Positions 57,268 through 64,000 of a stretch of 64,000 nucleotides of DNA are shown here, piece after piece. Position 1 is the stretch's first letter, and the number at the start of each line of letters is the position of its first letter. Under the pieces are notes generated by a model. The model had not been told where the DNA came from, did not search any database, and saw only the letters and a list, made by a program, of their open reading frames with translations. Both the position numbers and the translations under genes were made by a program. This stretch comes from SIG440 sp045648175 (lineage in GTDB: Bacteria; Bacillota; Clostridia; Monoglobales; Monoglobaceae): the NCBI GenBank assembly GCA_045648175.1, contig JAZRNN010000076.1, forward strand, positions 14,502 to 78,501, read 5' to 3'.

Positions 57268-57549
57268 ATGGAAATCGCAATCAGTATTATTTTGGGATGT
57301 TGTGCACTCGGCGCAGGCACTGCTATGATAGCAGGTATCGGCCCCGGTATCGGTGAAGGTAACGCTGTTGCAAAGGCTTGTGAAGCAATCGGAAGACAGC
57401 CGGAGTGTAAAGGTGACGTAACAACAACTATGCTTATGGGTTGTGCTATTGCAGAAACAACAGGTCTTTATGCGCTTGTTATTGCAATTTTGCTTTTGTT
57501 TGTTACTCCAGGAATGTTCGTTAACATACTTATGAACGCAATTGGTTAA
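57268..57549 (+). CDS. atpE: F0 subunit c, two-carboxylate sodium-type
   Basis: 93 residues from ATG 57268 (GTGGAGG upstream). Two helices joined by the RQPE loop (AIGRQPECKG). Glu63 in CAIAETTGLY is the ion-binding carboxylate, with Thr64, Thr65 and Tyr68 as in sodium-binding rings. In helix 1, GIGPGIGEG has Glu30 where classical sodium rings have Gln32, as in the Fusobacterium nucleatum c-ring whose two carboxylates bind one ion. Sodium coupling is inferred. Confidence 0.96.
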   Translation: MEIAISIILGCCALGAGTAMIAGIGPGIGEGNAVAKACEAIGRQPECKGDVTTTMLMGCAIAETTGLYALVIAILLLFVTPGMFVNILMNAIG

Positions 57550-57567
57550 TACGGAGAGGAATATATT

Positions 57568-58071
57568 ATGCAAACATTAGAAGTTATTTCTGTCAATTTG
57601 TGGCAGATAGTGATTTCGCTGTTAAATCTCCTTATTCTTTTTCTCTTGTTCAAAAAGTTTCTTTTTAAGCCTGTAAACAATATGATTGAAAAAAGACAGG
57701 CGGAGATCGATGAACGCTACGATGCTGCTGATGTTGCAAAGCGTGCTGCCGAAAAGGACAGACTTTTCTGGGACGAAAAAATCGGAACTGTTAAGGCAGA
57801 AACCGATAAAATGATTGAAAAAGCCCAGGATAACGCCAAGCGTCAGGGTGATGCAATTGTAACAAAGGCAAAGGAACAGGCCGACGGCATAATCCGTCAG
57901 GCAGAAACTCAGGCTCAGCTTGAAATGAAAAAGGCAGAGGAAGGCATAAAGAGAGAAATTGTTGAGGTTTCGACAGCTCTTGCCAACAAACTGTTAGAGC
58001 GTGAAATTAATCCTGAGGATCACCGTGGATTGATTGATTCATTTATTGAGAAAATAGGTGATGAAGAATGA
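57568..58071 (+). CDS. atpF: F0 subunit b
   Basis: 167 residues: one N-terminal helix (WQIVISLLNLLILFLLFKKF), then a long charged coiled coil ending ALANKLLEREINPEDHRGLI. It forms the peripheral stalk. AGGAAT-type site upstream; overlaps atpH by four bases. Confidence 0.95.
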   Translation: MQTLEVISVNLWQIVISLLNLLILFLLFKKFLFKPVNNMIEKRQAEIDERYDAADVAKRAAEKDRLFWDEKIGTVKAETDKMIEKAQDNAKRQGDAIVTKAKEQADGIIRQAETQAQLEMKKAEEGIKREIVEVSTALANKLLEREINPEDHRGLIDSFIEKIGDEE

Positions 58072-58598
58072 TTGGAATAAGCAGTGAATATGCACAGGCA
58101 TTGTTTATGCTTGCAATGGAGAAAGACTTGGGGGAAGAGTATGATAAGGCGTTGGATTTAGTTGCAGATGCCTTTGCGGAAAACCCAATGTATATGGAGT
58201 TTCTTAAATCTCCCGGTATTTCTCTTAACGAAAGGCTGGGGGCACTTGATGTTGCTTTTTCTTCTGCACTGCCGGGAGATGTGCTGTCTTTTTTGAAGCT
58301 TCTTTGCGAAAAAAGATATATTGCACAGTTTCACGACTGCGTGGCACAGTATAAAGCATTGCTCAATGAAGTCAACAGCGTTTCGGATGCAAGAGTTACA
58401 AGTGCGGTTGAACTCAGCGAAAGTGAAAAAAATTCACTAAAGAAAAAGCTTGAAAAGATAAGCGGACATACGGTAATAATTGAATATATAGTTGACCGGT
58501 CAATATTGGGCGGTTTAATTGTTGAAATGGATGGCAAAGTTATGGATTCAAGCATTCAAAAACATCTTAAAGATGTAAAGGAAGTGATAAGCAGATGA
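58068..58598 (+). CDS. atpH: F1 subunit delta
   Basis: 176 residues. Helical N-terminal domain with YAQALFMLAMEKD and the C-terminal part VDRSILGGLIVEMDGKVMDS, typical of delta. It links stalk and F1. Overlaps both neighbours. Confidence 0.94.
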   Translation: MIGISSEYAQALFMLAMEKDLGEEYDKALDLVADAFAENPMYMEFLKSPGISLNERLGALDVAFSSALPGDVLSFLKLLCEKRYIAQFHDCVAQYKALLNEVNSVSDARVTSAVELSESEKNSLKKKLEKISGHTVIIEYIVDRSILGGLIVEMDGKVMDSSIQKHLKDVKEVISR

Positions 58599-60088
58599 GT
58601 ACAAGACCTGATGAAATCAGTCAGATAATTAAACAGCAAATTGAAAACTATGAATCAAAGATAGAAATGCAGGAGACTGGTACTGTAATTCTTGTAGGTG
58701 ACGGAATTGCACGAGTTTACGGTTTGAGAGCATGTATGTCAAGTGAGCTTCTTGAATTTGAGGACGGAAGTTTTGGTATGGCACAGAACCTTGAGAGCGA
58801 AACTGTTGCCGTTGCCCTTTTGTCTGATACAAACGACATTCACGAGGGTACAAAGGTACGCCGTACAGGCAAGGTAGTATCTGTTCCAGTTGGCGATGCT
58901 CTTCTTGGCAGAGTTGTGGATGCTCTTGGACAGCCTATTGACGGTAAGGGCCCCATTACAACAACACAAACAAGACCTATTGAGTCTGAGGCTCCCGGAA
59001 TTATTGAAAGAAAAAGTGTATCTGTTCCTATGCAGACAGGAATCAAGGCTATTGACAGTATGATTCCTATCGGACGCGGACAGAGAGAACTTATCATAGG
59101 CGACAGACAGACAGGTAAAACAGAGATTGCCATTGATACAATTATCAACCAGAAAAATAGTGATGTTATTTGTATTTATGTTGCAATCGGACAGAAGAAC
59201 ACATCTGTTGTACAGCTCGCAAATGAGCTTACAAACGCAGGTGCAATGGAATATACAATTATAGTTTCTGCATCTGCATCAGAGACTGCACCGCTTCAGT
59301 ATGTTGCACCATATTCAGGCTGTGCAATGGCAGAGTACTTTATGGAGCAGGGCAAGGACGTTCTTATCATCTATGATGATTTGTCAAAACACGCAATTGC
59401 GTATCGTGCACTGTCGCTGCTTATTCGACGTCCCCCCGGACGTGAGGCTTATCCCGGAGATGTATTCTATCTCCATTCAAGATTGCTTGAGCGAGCAGCT
59501 TGCGTTGCCCCTGAATATGGTGGCGGTTCGATTACCGCTCTTCCAATTATTGAAACTCAGGCGGGCGATGTTTCGGCATATATACCGACTAATGTTATTT
59601 CAATAACAGATGGACAGATATTCCTTGAAACAGAACTTTTCCACTCAGGCATTATGCCGGCTATTAACCCCGGCATCTCGGTAAGCCGTGTTGGTGGTTC
59701 TGCACAGCTTAAGGCAATGAAAAAGGTTTCCGGCGAGCTTAAGCTTCTTTATGCTCAGTACAGAGAGCTTCAGTCTTTTGCTCAGTTTGGTAGTGATCTT
59801 GACCAAGATACAAAGAACCGTCTTGCATTGGGTGAGAGAATAGTTGAAGTTCTGAAGCAGAAGAAGAATTCACCCGTACGTGTAGGCTGTCAGGTTGCAA
59901 TAGTTTATGCAGTTATTAACGGTTATCTTAATGACATTGCAGTAAATAAAGTAGCAGACTACGAAAAAAGACTTTCTGAACTGCTTGAGACAGAGTATGC
60001 AAATCTTCTTGAGAGGTTTGAAAATAATTTCTGCGACGATGAGGATATTGCTTTGCTGAAAGAGGCACTTGAGCAAATGAAGGAGTAA
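58595..60088 (+). CDS. atpA: F1 subunit alpha
   Basis: 497 residues. P-loop GDRQTGKTEIAIDT near 165-180, family signature PAINPGISVSRVGGSAQ, and an N-terminal barrel (ETGTVILVGDGIARVYGL). It is the non-catalytic nucleotide-binding subunit. Coupled to atpH by ATGA overlap. Confidence 0.97.
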   Translation: MSTRPDEISQIIKQQIENYESKIEMQETGTVILVGDGIARVYGLRACMSSELLEFEDGSFGMAQNLESETVAVALLSDTNDIHEGTKVRRTGKVVSVPVGDALLGRVVDALGQPIDGKGPITTTQTRPIESEAPGIIERKSVSVPMQTGIKAIDSMIPIGRGQRELIIGDRQTGKTEIAIDTIINQKNSDVICIYVAIGQKNTSVVQLANELTNAGAMEYTIIVSASASETAPLQYVAPYSGCAMAEYFMEQGKDVLIIYDDLSKHAIAYRALSLLIRRPPGREAYPGDVFYLHSRLLERAACVAPEYGGGSITALPIIETQAGDVSAYIPTNVISITDGQIFLETELFHSGIMPAINPGISVSRVGGSAQLKAMKKVSGELKLLYAQYRELQSFAQFGSDLDQDTKNRLALGERIVEVLKQKKNSPVRVGCQVAIVYAVINGYLNDIAVNKVADYEKRLSELLETEYANLLERFENNFCDDEDIALLKEALEQMKE

Positions 60089-60092
60089 AGGT

Positions 60093-60896
60093 ATGGGCGT
60101 AGATATTAAAAGCTTGAAAACCCGCATCAAAAGTGTGGATTCAACATTGCATCTTACAAAGGCGATGGGGCTTGTAGCATCTGCAAAAATACGCAGCGCA
60201 ACAATTGCAATGACAAAAAGCCGACAGTATTCTGCGGCTATTGACGATACCATTGCAATGCTGTCGTCGGCAAAGTCCTGCGAAAAGAGCGAATATATGC
60301 GTGCAGGTGAGACAGGCAAGGTTTGCCTTATTGTAGTTGCCGGAGACAGAGGTCTTGCGGGCGGTTACAATTCCAACATCTTTAAGCTTGCCGAGACAGA
60401 AAATGCAGAAAAAATTATAGCAATCGGAAAACGTTCTTGTGAAAGATATGGGCAGGATATTGTCAAAACCGAAGGCTTTTCATACAGCGACGCCATTGAA
60501 CTTGCAAAAACTATTTGCGAGGAGTTCAAAGGTGGTATGTATGAGAAGGTGGGAATTGTTTCAACAAAGTATGTTTCAATGATGACACAAACTCCTGAAA
60601 TTAATTGGGTGTTACCTCTTGAAAAGACAGAGAAAAAATCGAAAGCAGATATTATCTATGAGCCTGATGAAAAAACCATTCTTGAAGCGGTTATTGAAGA
60701 ATATGTTGCAGGTAATATAGTTGCAGCTGCAAGAGAAGGCTTTGCCTGCGAGGTTATTGCAAGACGTTTTGCAATGGATAATGCGGGCAAGAATGCAAGT
60801 GAGATGATTGAAGATTTGACACTTCAATATAACCGTGCAAGACAGGGTGCAATCACACAGGAAATCACAGAAATTGTAGCCGGAAGCGGCGCATAA
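60093..60896 (+). CDS. atpG: F1 subunit gamma
   Basis: 267 residues, somewhat shorter than the usual 285-290. N-terminal helix with KTRIKSVDSTLHLTKAMG and C-terminal helix ASEMIEDLTLQYNRARQGAI form the rotor shaft; GDRGLAGGYNSNIFK is the central marker. AAAGG precedes the ATG. Confidence 0.95.
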   Translation: MGVDIKSLKTRIKSVDSTLHLTKAMGLVASAKIRSATIAMTKSRQYSAAIDDTIAMLSSAKSCEKSEYMRAGETGKVCLIVVAGDRGLAGGYNSNIFKLAETENAEKIIAIGKRSCERYGQDIVKTEGFSYSDAIELAKTICEEFKGGMYEKVGIVSTKYVSMMTQTPEINWVLPLEKTEKKSKADIIYEPDEKTILEAVIEEYVAGNIVAAAREGFACEVIARRFAMDNAGKNASEMIEDLTLQYNRARQGAITQEITEIVAGSGA

Positions 60897-60908
60897 GGAG
60901 GGAGTATC

Positions 60909-62306
60909 ATGTCAGATTTAGCAAAAGGCATTGTAGTGCAGGTTATGGGTCCTGTTGTTGACGTTCAGTTTGACGACGGCAATATGCCTTCAATATACAA
61001 CGCACTTACAATGGAAATAGGTGAAAAAACTTTGACCGTTGAGGTTGCACAGCACATAGGCGACAATACGGTTAGATGTATAGCTATGGCATCAACAGAC
61101 GGACTTACCCGAGGAACTTCTGTTACAGATACAGGCAAGGCAATCAGCGTACCTGTGGGTAGAAAAACACTTGGCAGAATTTTTAATGTCTTGGGTAACC
61201 CTGTTGACAATCAGCCTGCCCCGGAAGATGTCGAAAAATGGGACATTCACCGTCCTGCACCTGAGTATTCAGAGCTTTCAACATCAACAGAAATCTTAGA
61301 GACGGGGATAAAGGTAATTGACCTTATCTGCCCCTATTCAAAGGGCGGAAAGATTGGTCTTTTCGGTGGTGCTGGTGTTGGTAAGACGGTTCTTATTATG
61401 GAGCTTATTAACAACATCGCAAAAGAACACGGCGGACTTTCGGTATTTACCGGTGTTGGTGAACGTACACGCGAAGGCAACGACCTTTATAACGAAATGA
61501 AAGAGTCGGGAGTTCTTGCAAACACCACACTTGTTTACGGACAGATGAACGAACCTCCCGGCGCAAGAATGCGAGTTGGACTTTCAGGTCTTACAATGGC
61601 GGAATATTTCCGTGAAGAAGAAGGTCAGGATGTTCTCCTCTTTATAGACAACATATTCAGATTTACCCAGGCAGGCTCTGAGGTTTCGGCACTTCTTGGC
61701 AGAATGCCGTCAGCCGTTGGATATCAGCCTACACTTGCAAACGAGATGGGTATGCTTCAGGAGAGAATTACATCAACAAAGAAAGGTTCTATTACATCAA
61801 TTCAGGCGGTATATGTGCCTGCGGATGACCTTACAGACCCGGCACCGGCAACAACATTTGCTCACCTTGATGCAACAACTGTTCTTTCAAGAAGCATTGC
61901 GTCACAAGGTATCTACCCTGCTGTTGACCCCCTTGAGTCAACAAGCCGTATTCTTTCGGCAGATATACTGGGTGAGGAGCATTATACAGTTGCCCGTGAA
62001 GTGCAGAGAATTCTCCAGAGATATCAGGAGCTTATGGATATTATCGCAATTATGGGAATGGATGAGCTTTCAGACGAGGATAAGCTACTTGTTTCAAGGG
62101 CAAGAAAAATCCAGAGATTCTTATCACAGCCCTTTACTGTATCAGAAAAGTTTATTGGTATTCCCGGAACATATGTTCCGCTTTCTGAAACAATCCGTGG
62201 CTTTAAGGAAATTATTGAAGGTAAGCATGATGACCTGCCCGAGTCAGCGTTCCTGTTTGTAGGTACAATAGACGAGGCGGTTGAAAAGGCGAAAAAGGTG
62301 GTATAA
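60909..62306 (+). CDS. atpD: F1 subunit beta, catalytic
   Basis: 465 residues. P-loop GGAGVGKTVLIMELI near 153-167, GERTREGNDLY with the catalytic Glu, and the PAPATTFAHLDATTVLSRSI signature of beta. It makes ATP. AAGGAGGGAG precedes the ATG; its stop overlaps atpC. Confidence 0.98.
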   Translation: MSDLAKGIVVQVMGPVVDVQFDDGNMPSIYNALTMEIGEKTLTVEVAQHIGDNTVRCIAMASTDGLTRGTSVTDTGKAISVPVGRKTLGRIFNVLGNPVDNQPAPEDVEKWDIHRPAPEYSELSTSTEILETGIKVIDLICPYSKGGKIGLFGGAGVGKTVLIMELINNIAKEHGGLSVFTGVGERTREGNDLYNEMKESGVLANTTLVYGQMNEPPGARMRVGLSGLTMAEYFREEEGQDVLLFIDNIFRFTQAGSEVSALLGRMPSAVGYQPTLANEMGMLQERITSTKKGSITSIQAVYVPADDLTDPAPATTFAHLDATTVLSRSIASQGIYPAVDPLESTSRILSADILGEEHYTVAREVQRILQRYQELMDIIAIMGMDELSDEDKLLVSRARKIQRFLSQPFTVSEKFIGIPGTYVPLSETIRGFKEIIEGKHDDLPESAFLFVGTIDEAVEKAKKVV

Positions 62307-62566
62307 TGAAAACATTTAAGTTTGTTATATCAACCCCTGACGGAAATTTGTATGAGGGCGACATTGTAAAGGTTTCTCTTCGCGGCAGTGAGGGCGACCT
62401 TGCCGTTTTGGCAAATCACGTTCCGTTTCTTACATCGGTAAAGCCTTGCGAATGCCGCATAGAATTTGCAGACGGCACAGTTAAACCTCTTAATGTTGAA
62501 AGAGGTCTGCTTAGCGTAACAACCGAGAGTGTTACACTTATGTCAGGCAGTGCACAATGGGTATAA
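62306..62566 (+). CDS. atpC: F1 subunit epsilon, short form
   Basis: 86 residues, against the usual 130-140. The N-terminal beta-sandwich is complete (FVISTPDGNLYEGDIVKVSL, then DLAVLANHVPFLTSVKP) and the frame stops after SGSAQWV, where the C-terminal pair of helices would begin. A terminator starts within the stop codon, so this is a designed end and not a recent frameshift. Loss of the inhibitory helices would remove the usual block on ATP hydrolysis. Confidence 0.92.
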   Translation: MKTFKFVISTPDGNLYEGDIVKVSLRGSEGDLAVLANHVPFLTSVKPCECRIEFADGTVKPLNVERGLLSVTTESVTLMSGSAQWV

Positions 62567-62602
62567 AAAAAGCAACAAGTTTTTGAACTTGTTGCTTTTT
62601 TT
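62565..62602 (+). terminator. terminator of the atp operon
   Basis: AAAAAAGCAACAAG pairs with CTTGTTGCTTTTTT around a short T/G-rich loop; it ends in seven T. Confidence 0.93.
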
Positions 62603-62621
62603 CTATAGGCACTAAAGGAAA

Positions 62622-62653
62622 AAACCGATGAAATCACTTGATTTCATCGGTTT
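62622..62653 (-). terminator. terminator of the tRNA-Lys gene (reverse strand)
   Basis: AAACCGATGAAATCA pairs with TGATTTCATCGGTTT over a two-base loop; read on the reverse strand it ends in TTTTTT. It follows directly on the 3' CCA end of the tRNA fragment. Confidence 0.8.
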
Positions 62654-62699
62654 GGTACACCTTCAGGGACTCGAACCCTGGACACCCTGATTAAGAGTC
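62653..62699 (-). tRNA. 3' half of tRNA-Lys(CTT), attachment-site remnant
   Basis: On the reverse strand the sequence from the anticodon loop (CTCTTAA, anticodon CTT) through the variable loop, T arm (CAGGG-TTCGAGT-CCCTG) to GGTGTACC-A is intact. Going 5' of the loop, the next five bases cannot form the anticodon stem (TACGA against TCAGG) and no D arm or acceptor strand follows. So only the 3' half remains. This is the usual leftover at the far end of an element inserted in a tRNA gene; the intact gene should lie at the element's other end. Confidence 0.85.
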
Positions 62700-62812
62700 G
62701 TAAAATGGGGTAATTCGCTAAAGCCCATTGTATCAACGAAAAACGGCTGAAACCCTTGATGTTACTGGGATTTAAACTATGCAGCAATAGACAGTAATGA
62801 ACCATAAAAAGT

Positions 62813-62876
62813 CAGTCAAATTGTTAGTCAGTCAGTCAAAATTTAGTCAAAATGTTAGTCAAAAATTTAGTCAAAC
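62813..62876 (+). repeat. TTAGTCAAAAT repeat cluster
   Basis: Five or more copies of AGTCAAA(A)(A/T)TT lie in 64 bp, several as TTAGTCAAAAT. They are 110-180 bp from the tRNA-Lys fragment, the expected place for integrase arm-binding sites. Confidence 0.65.
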
Positions 62877-62963
62877 GGCGTATATGATATTTCAAATTGA
62901 ATATATTTTTATATATGATTATTTTTTATAATGATTTATAAAAATATATTTTTAAAACTGTAA

Positions 62964-62994
62964 AAAATAGGGATAGTAAAACTATCCCTATTTT
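62964..62994. terminator. bidirectional terminator
   Basis: AAAATAGGGATAGT pairs perfectly with ACTATCCCTATTTT over a three-base loop; T-runs occur on both strands. It would stop the reverse-strand transcript from 63107. Confidence 0.85.
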
Positions 62995-63106
62995 AAGTTA
63001 TTATCCTCTCTGTCAAACTATAACTTCATTCTCGCCTTTTCTTCGGCAAGAATATTCTCATACTCCGTCTCGGTTATCTCATGCCAGTTTGTTCAAAAAA
63101 CTTTTT

Positions 63107-64000
63107 CTATTTGTAATAATCGTACAACACTTTTCCCGGTACTATATTCGGCGCTGCCTCCACTGTCATACCCGAAACATAAGGATATACTTTATTAAGA
63201 TTTACAACCTGGTCTTTATTCCAAACTGTCCATAATTCAAGTGGCATATCGTTCTCTATACACTTTTGAACATCTTCTGCTACCATCGAGTACTGATATA
63301 AACTAATGAACACTTCATTCATATCCGTCTTCAACGTTTTAGCTTGTGCTATATCGTCATCAGTTAAATGTTTACCCGTTGTGTTATCGCCTTGGAAAGT
63401 GAACCCAATTCTTGCTCTTGGGTCGATGTCTCGCACCATCTCTAAAGAAGATTTGCTAAAGCATACCCATGTTTCTTTTCCACTCAACCCGTGAAGTTTT
63501 ACCATACTAATAAGCTGTCGAATTTGTTCTGTTGTAGGGTTAGAAAACTTTATTTCGATGTATGGTTTTATGTTGAGGTTTCTGCATAAAAGCAGAGCTT
63601 CCTCAAAACTTGGAATTTTTTCGCCTGCATATGCTGCATTTTTCCAACTTCCAAAATCGTAAGTTCTCAATTCTTCAAAAGTCATATCTGCAACCGCTCC
63701 CGTGCCATTAGAGGTACGGTCTATAGTTGCATCGTGACAAAGAACAGGAATGCCGTCTGATGTAAATTGAACATCAAACTCAACATAGTTAAACCCTTCT
63801 CTTTTAGCCAGTCTAATAGCTGTCAATGTATTTTCGGGTGCAGCACCTTCAAGTCCTCTGTGAGCAACTGATTTCATAATGGCATCACAGTCAATTGTTT
63901 GTTGCAATTCTGCATTAACATCAATACCATATAAGTTACCATCTAATATATAAGGGCAGGAGATTGATGGAACAAATTTTGCGTTTTCAGCATTTGGGAT
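63107..64000 (-). CDS. GDPD-domain protein, 5' end outside the window
   Basis: The frame is open to the window edge (298 codons), so the 5' part is missing. The visible part is a glycerophosphodiester phosphodiesterase domain: SVAHRGLEGAAPENTLTAI (catalytic His-Arg, Glu), YVEFDVQFTSDGIPVLCHDA (Glu, Asp, His), and YIEIKFS. The residues before it (VPSISCPYILDGNLYGIDVN) belong to another region, so GDPD is a C-terminal module of a larger protein. Such fusions occur in phage tail or secreted proteins; which applies here cannot be told. Confidence 0.85.
   Translation of the reverse strand: MPNAENAKFVPSISCPYILDGNLYGIDVNAELQQTIDCDAIMKSVAHRGLEGAAPENTLTAIRLAKREGFNYVEFDVQFTSDGIPVLCHDATIDRTSNGTGAVADMTFEELRTYDFGSWKNAAYAGEKIPSFEEALLLCRNLNIKPYIEIKFSNPTTEQIRQLISMVKLHGLSGKETWVCFSKSSLEMVRDIDPRARIGFTFQGDNTTGKHLTDDDIAQAKTLKTDMNEVFISLYQYSMVAEDVQKCIENDMPLELWTVWNKDQVVNLNKVYPYVSGMTVEAAPNIVPGKVLYDYYK

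Larger units (their letters stand above)
62700..63106. other. gene-free left end of third element
   Basis: Holds the repeat cluster, a strong hairpin at 62964-62994 and, at 63032-63103 on the reverse strand, a short open remnant that reads WHEITETEYENILAEEKARM without a start codon. No full gene is present. Confidence 0.5.
62653..64000. mobile_element. left end of an element inserted in tRNA-Lys (partial)
   Basis: The half tRNA, a set of AGTCAAAAT repeats, AT-rich DNA without chromosome-type genes and a reverse-strand phage-like cargo gene mark the start of a third element. Its other end is outside the window. No integrase is visible in this part. Confidence 0.65.

Noticed and set aside
63032..63103. 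Small reverse-strand gene with WHEIT motif
   Set aside because: A stop codon precedes it and no start exists, so it is at most the tail of a lost phage gene.

Overview
The window reads as a low-GC, endospore-lineage Clostridia chromosome (Eubacteriales, probably an anaerobe). Grounds: an IspH-ribosomal S1 fusion, a BofA-family protein, a ycf-type UPF0182 protein, a complete F-type ATP synthase operon with a sodium-type c-subunit, and single-chain glycyl-tRNA synthetase. No 16S or other marker is present, so the genus cannot be named.

Region 1 (1-282) is the right end of a first mobile element: the last 68 residues of a tyrosine recombinase, three 11-bp arm-like repeats and a copy of the ychF start region. 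Region 2 (about 283-31066) is a second, AT-rich element of about 31 kb inserted at the same place, the 5' end of ychF. Its right end carries a Tn916-type excisionase and integrase. Its left arm has an OB-like small protein, two HU-like proteins, a NUMOD4-like homing-endonuclease-type protein and an orphan 1950-residue TP901-type tape measure protein. The middle left holds two cargo operons of unknown function, one ending in a proteasome-like Ntn-hydrolase with Ser in place of the catalytic Thr, plus ArdA antirestriction. The middle right has a sigma-like protein, two ImmA/IrrE-type peptidases, a PIN toxin module, a short tyrosine recombinase and ParB. The most striking part is a superfamily 2 helicase followed by a 1083-residue double-psi beta-barrel RNA polymerase related to YonO and eukaryotic RNA-silencing polymerases, with strongly base-paired non-coding stretches before and after it. 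No terminase, portal, capsid, relaxase or conjugation ATPase was found, so it is neither a complete phage nor a complete ICE.

Region 3 (31056-50055) is ordinary chromosome: ychF, a small conserved gene, cmk, plsC, ispH-rpsA, murD, comEC (reverse), glyS, holB, ricT, smc, ftsY and a UPF0182 gene. A candidate structured RNA with its own terminator lies at 50133-50258. Region 4 (50350-55741) is a reverse-strand set: BofA, a DUF2156 protein, a radical SAM protein and an SbcC/SbcD-like pair. Region 5 (55837-62602) is the atp operon (atpI-B-E-F-H-A-G-D-C). Its c-subunit has two membrane carboxylates and its epsilon subunit is short.

Region 6 (62622-64000) begins with the 3' half of a tRNA-Lys(CTT) and its terminator, then arm-type repeats and AT-rich DNA, then a gene running off the window with a glycerophosphodiester phosphodiesterase domain. 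This looks like the left end of a third element inserted in tRNA-Lys. The window therefore holds one clean chromosomal block between two insertion hot spots, ychF and tRNA-Lys.
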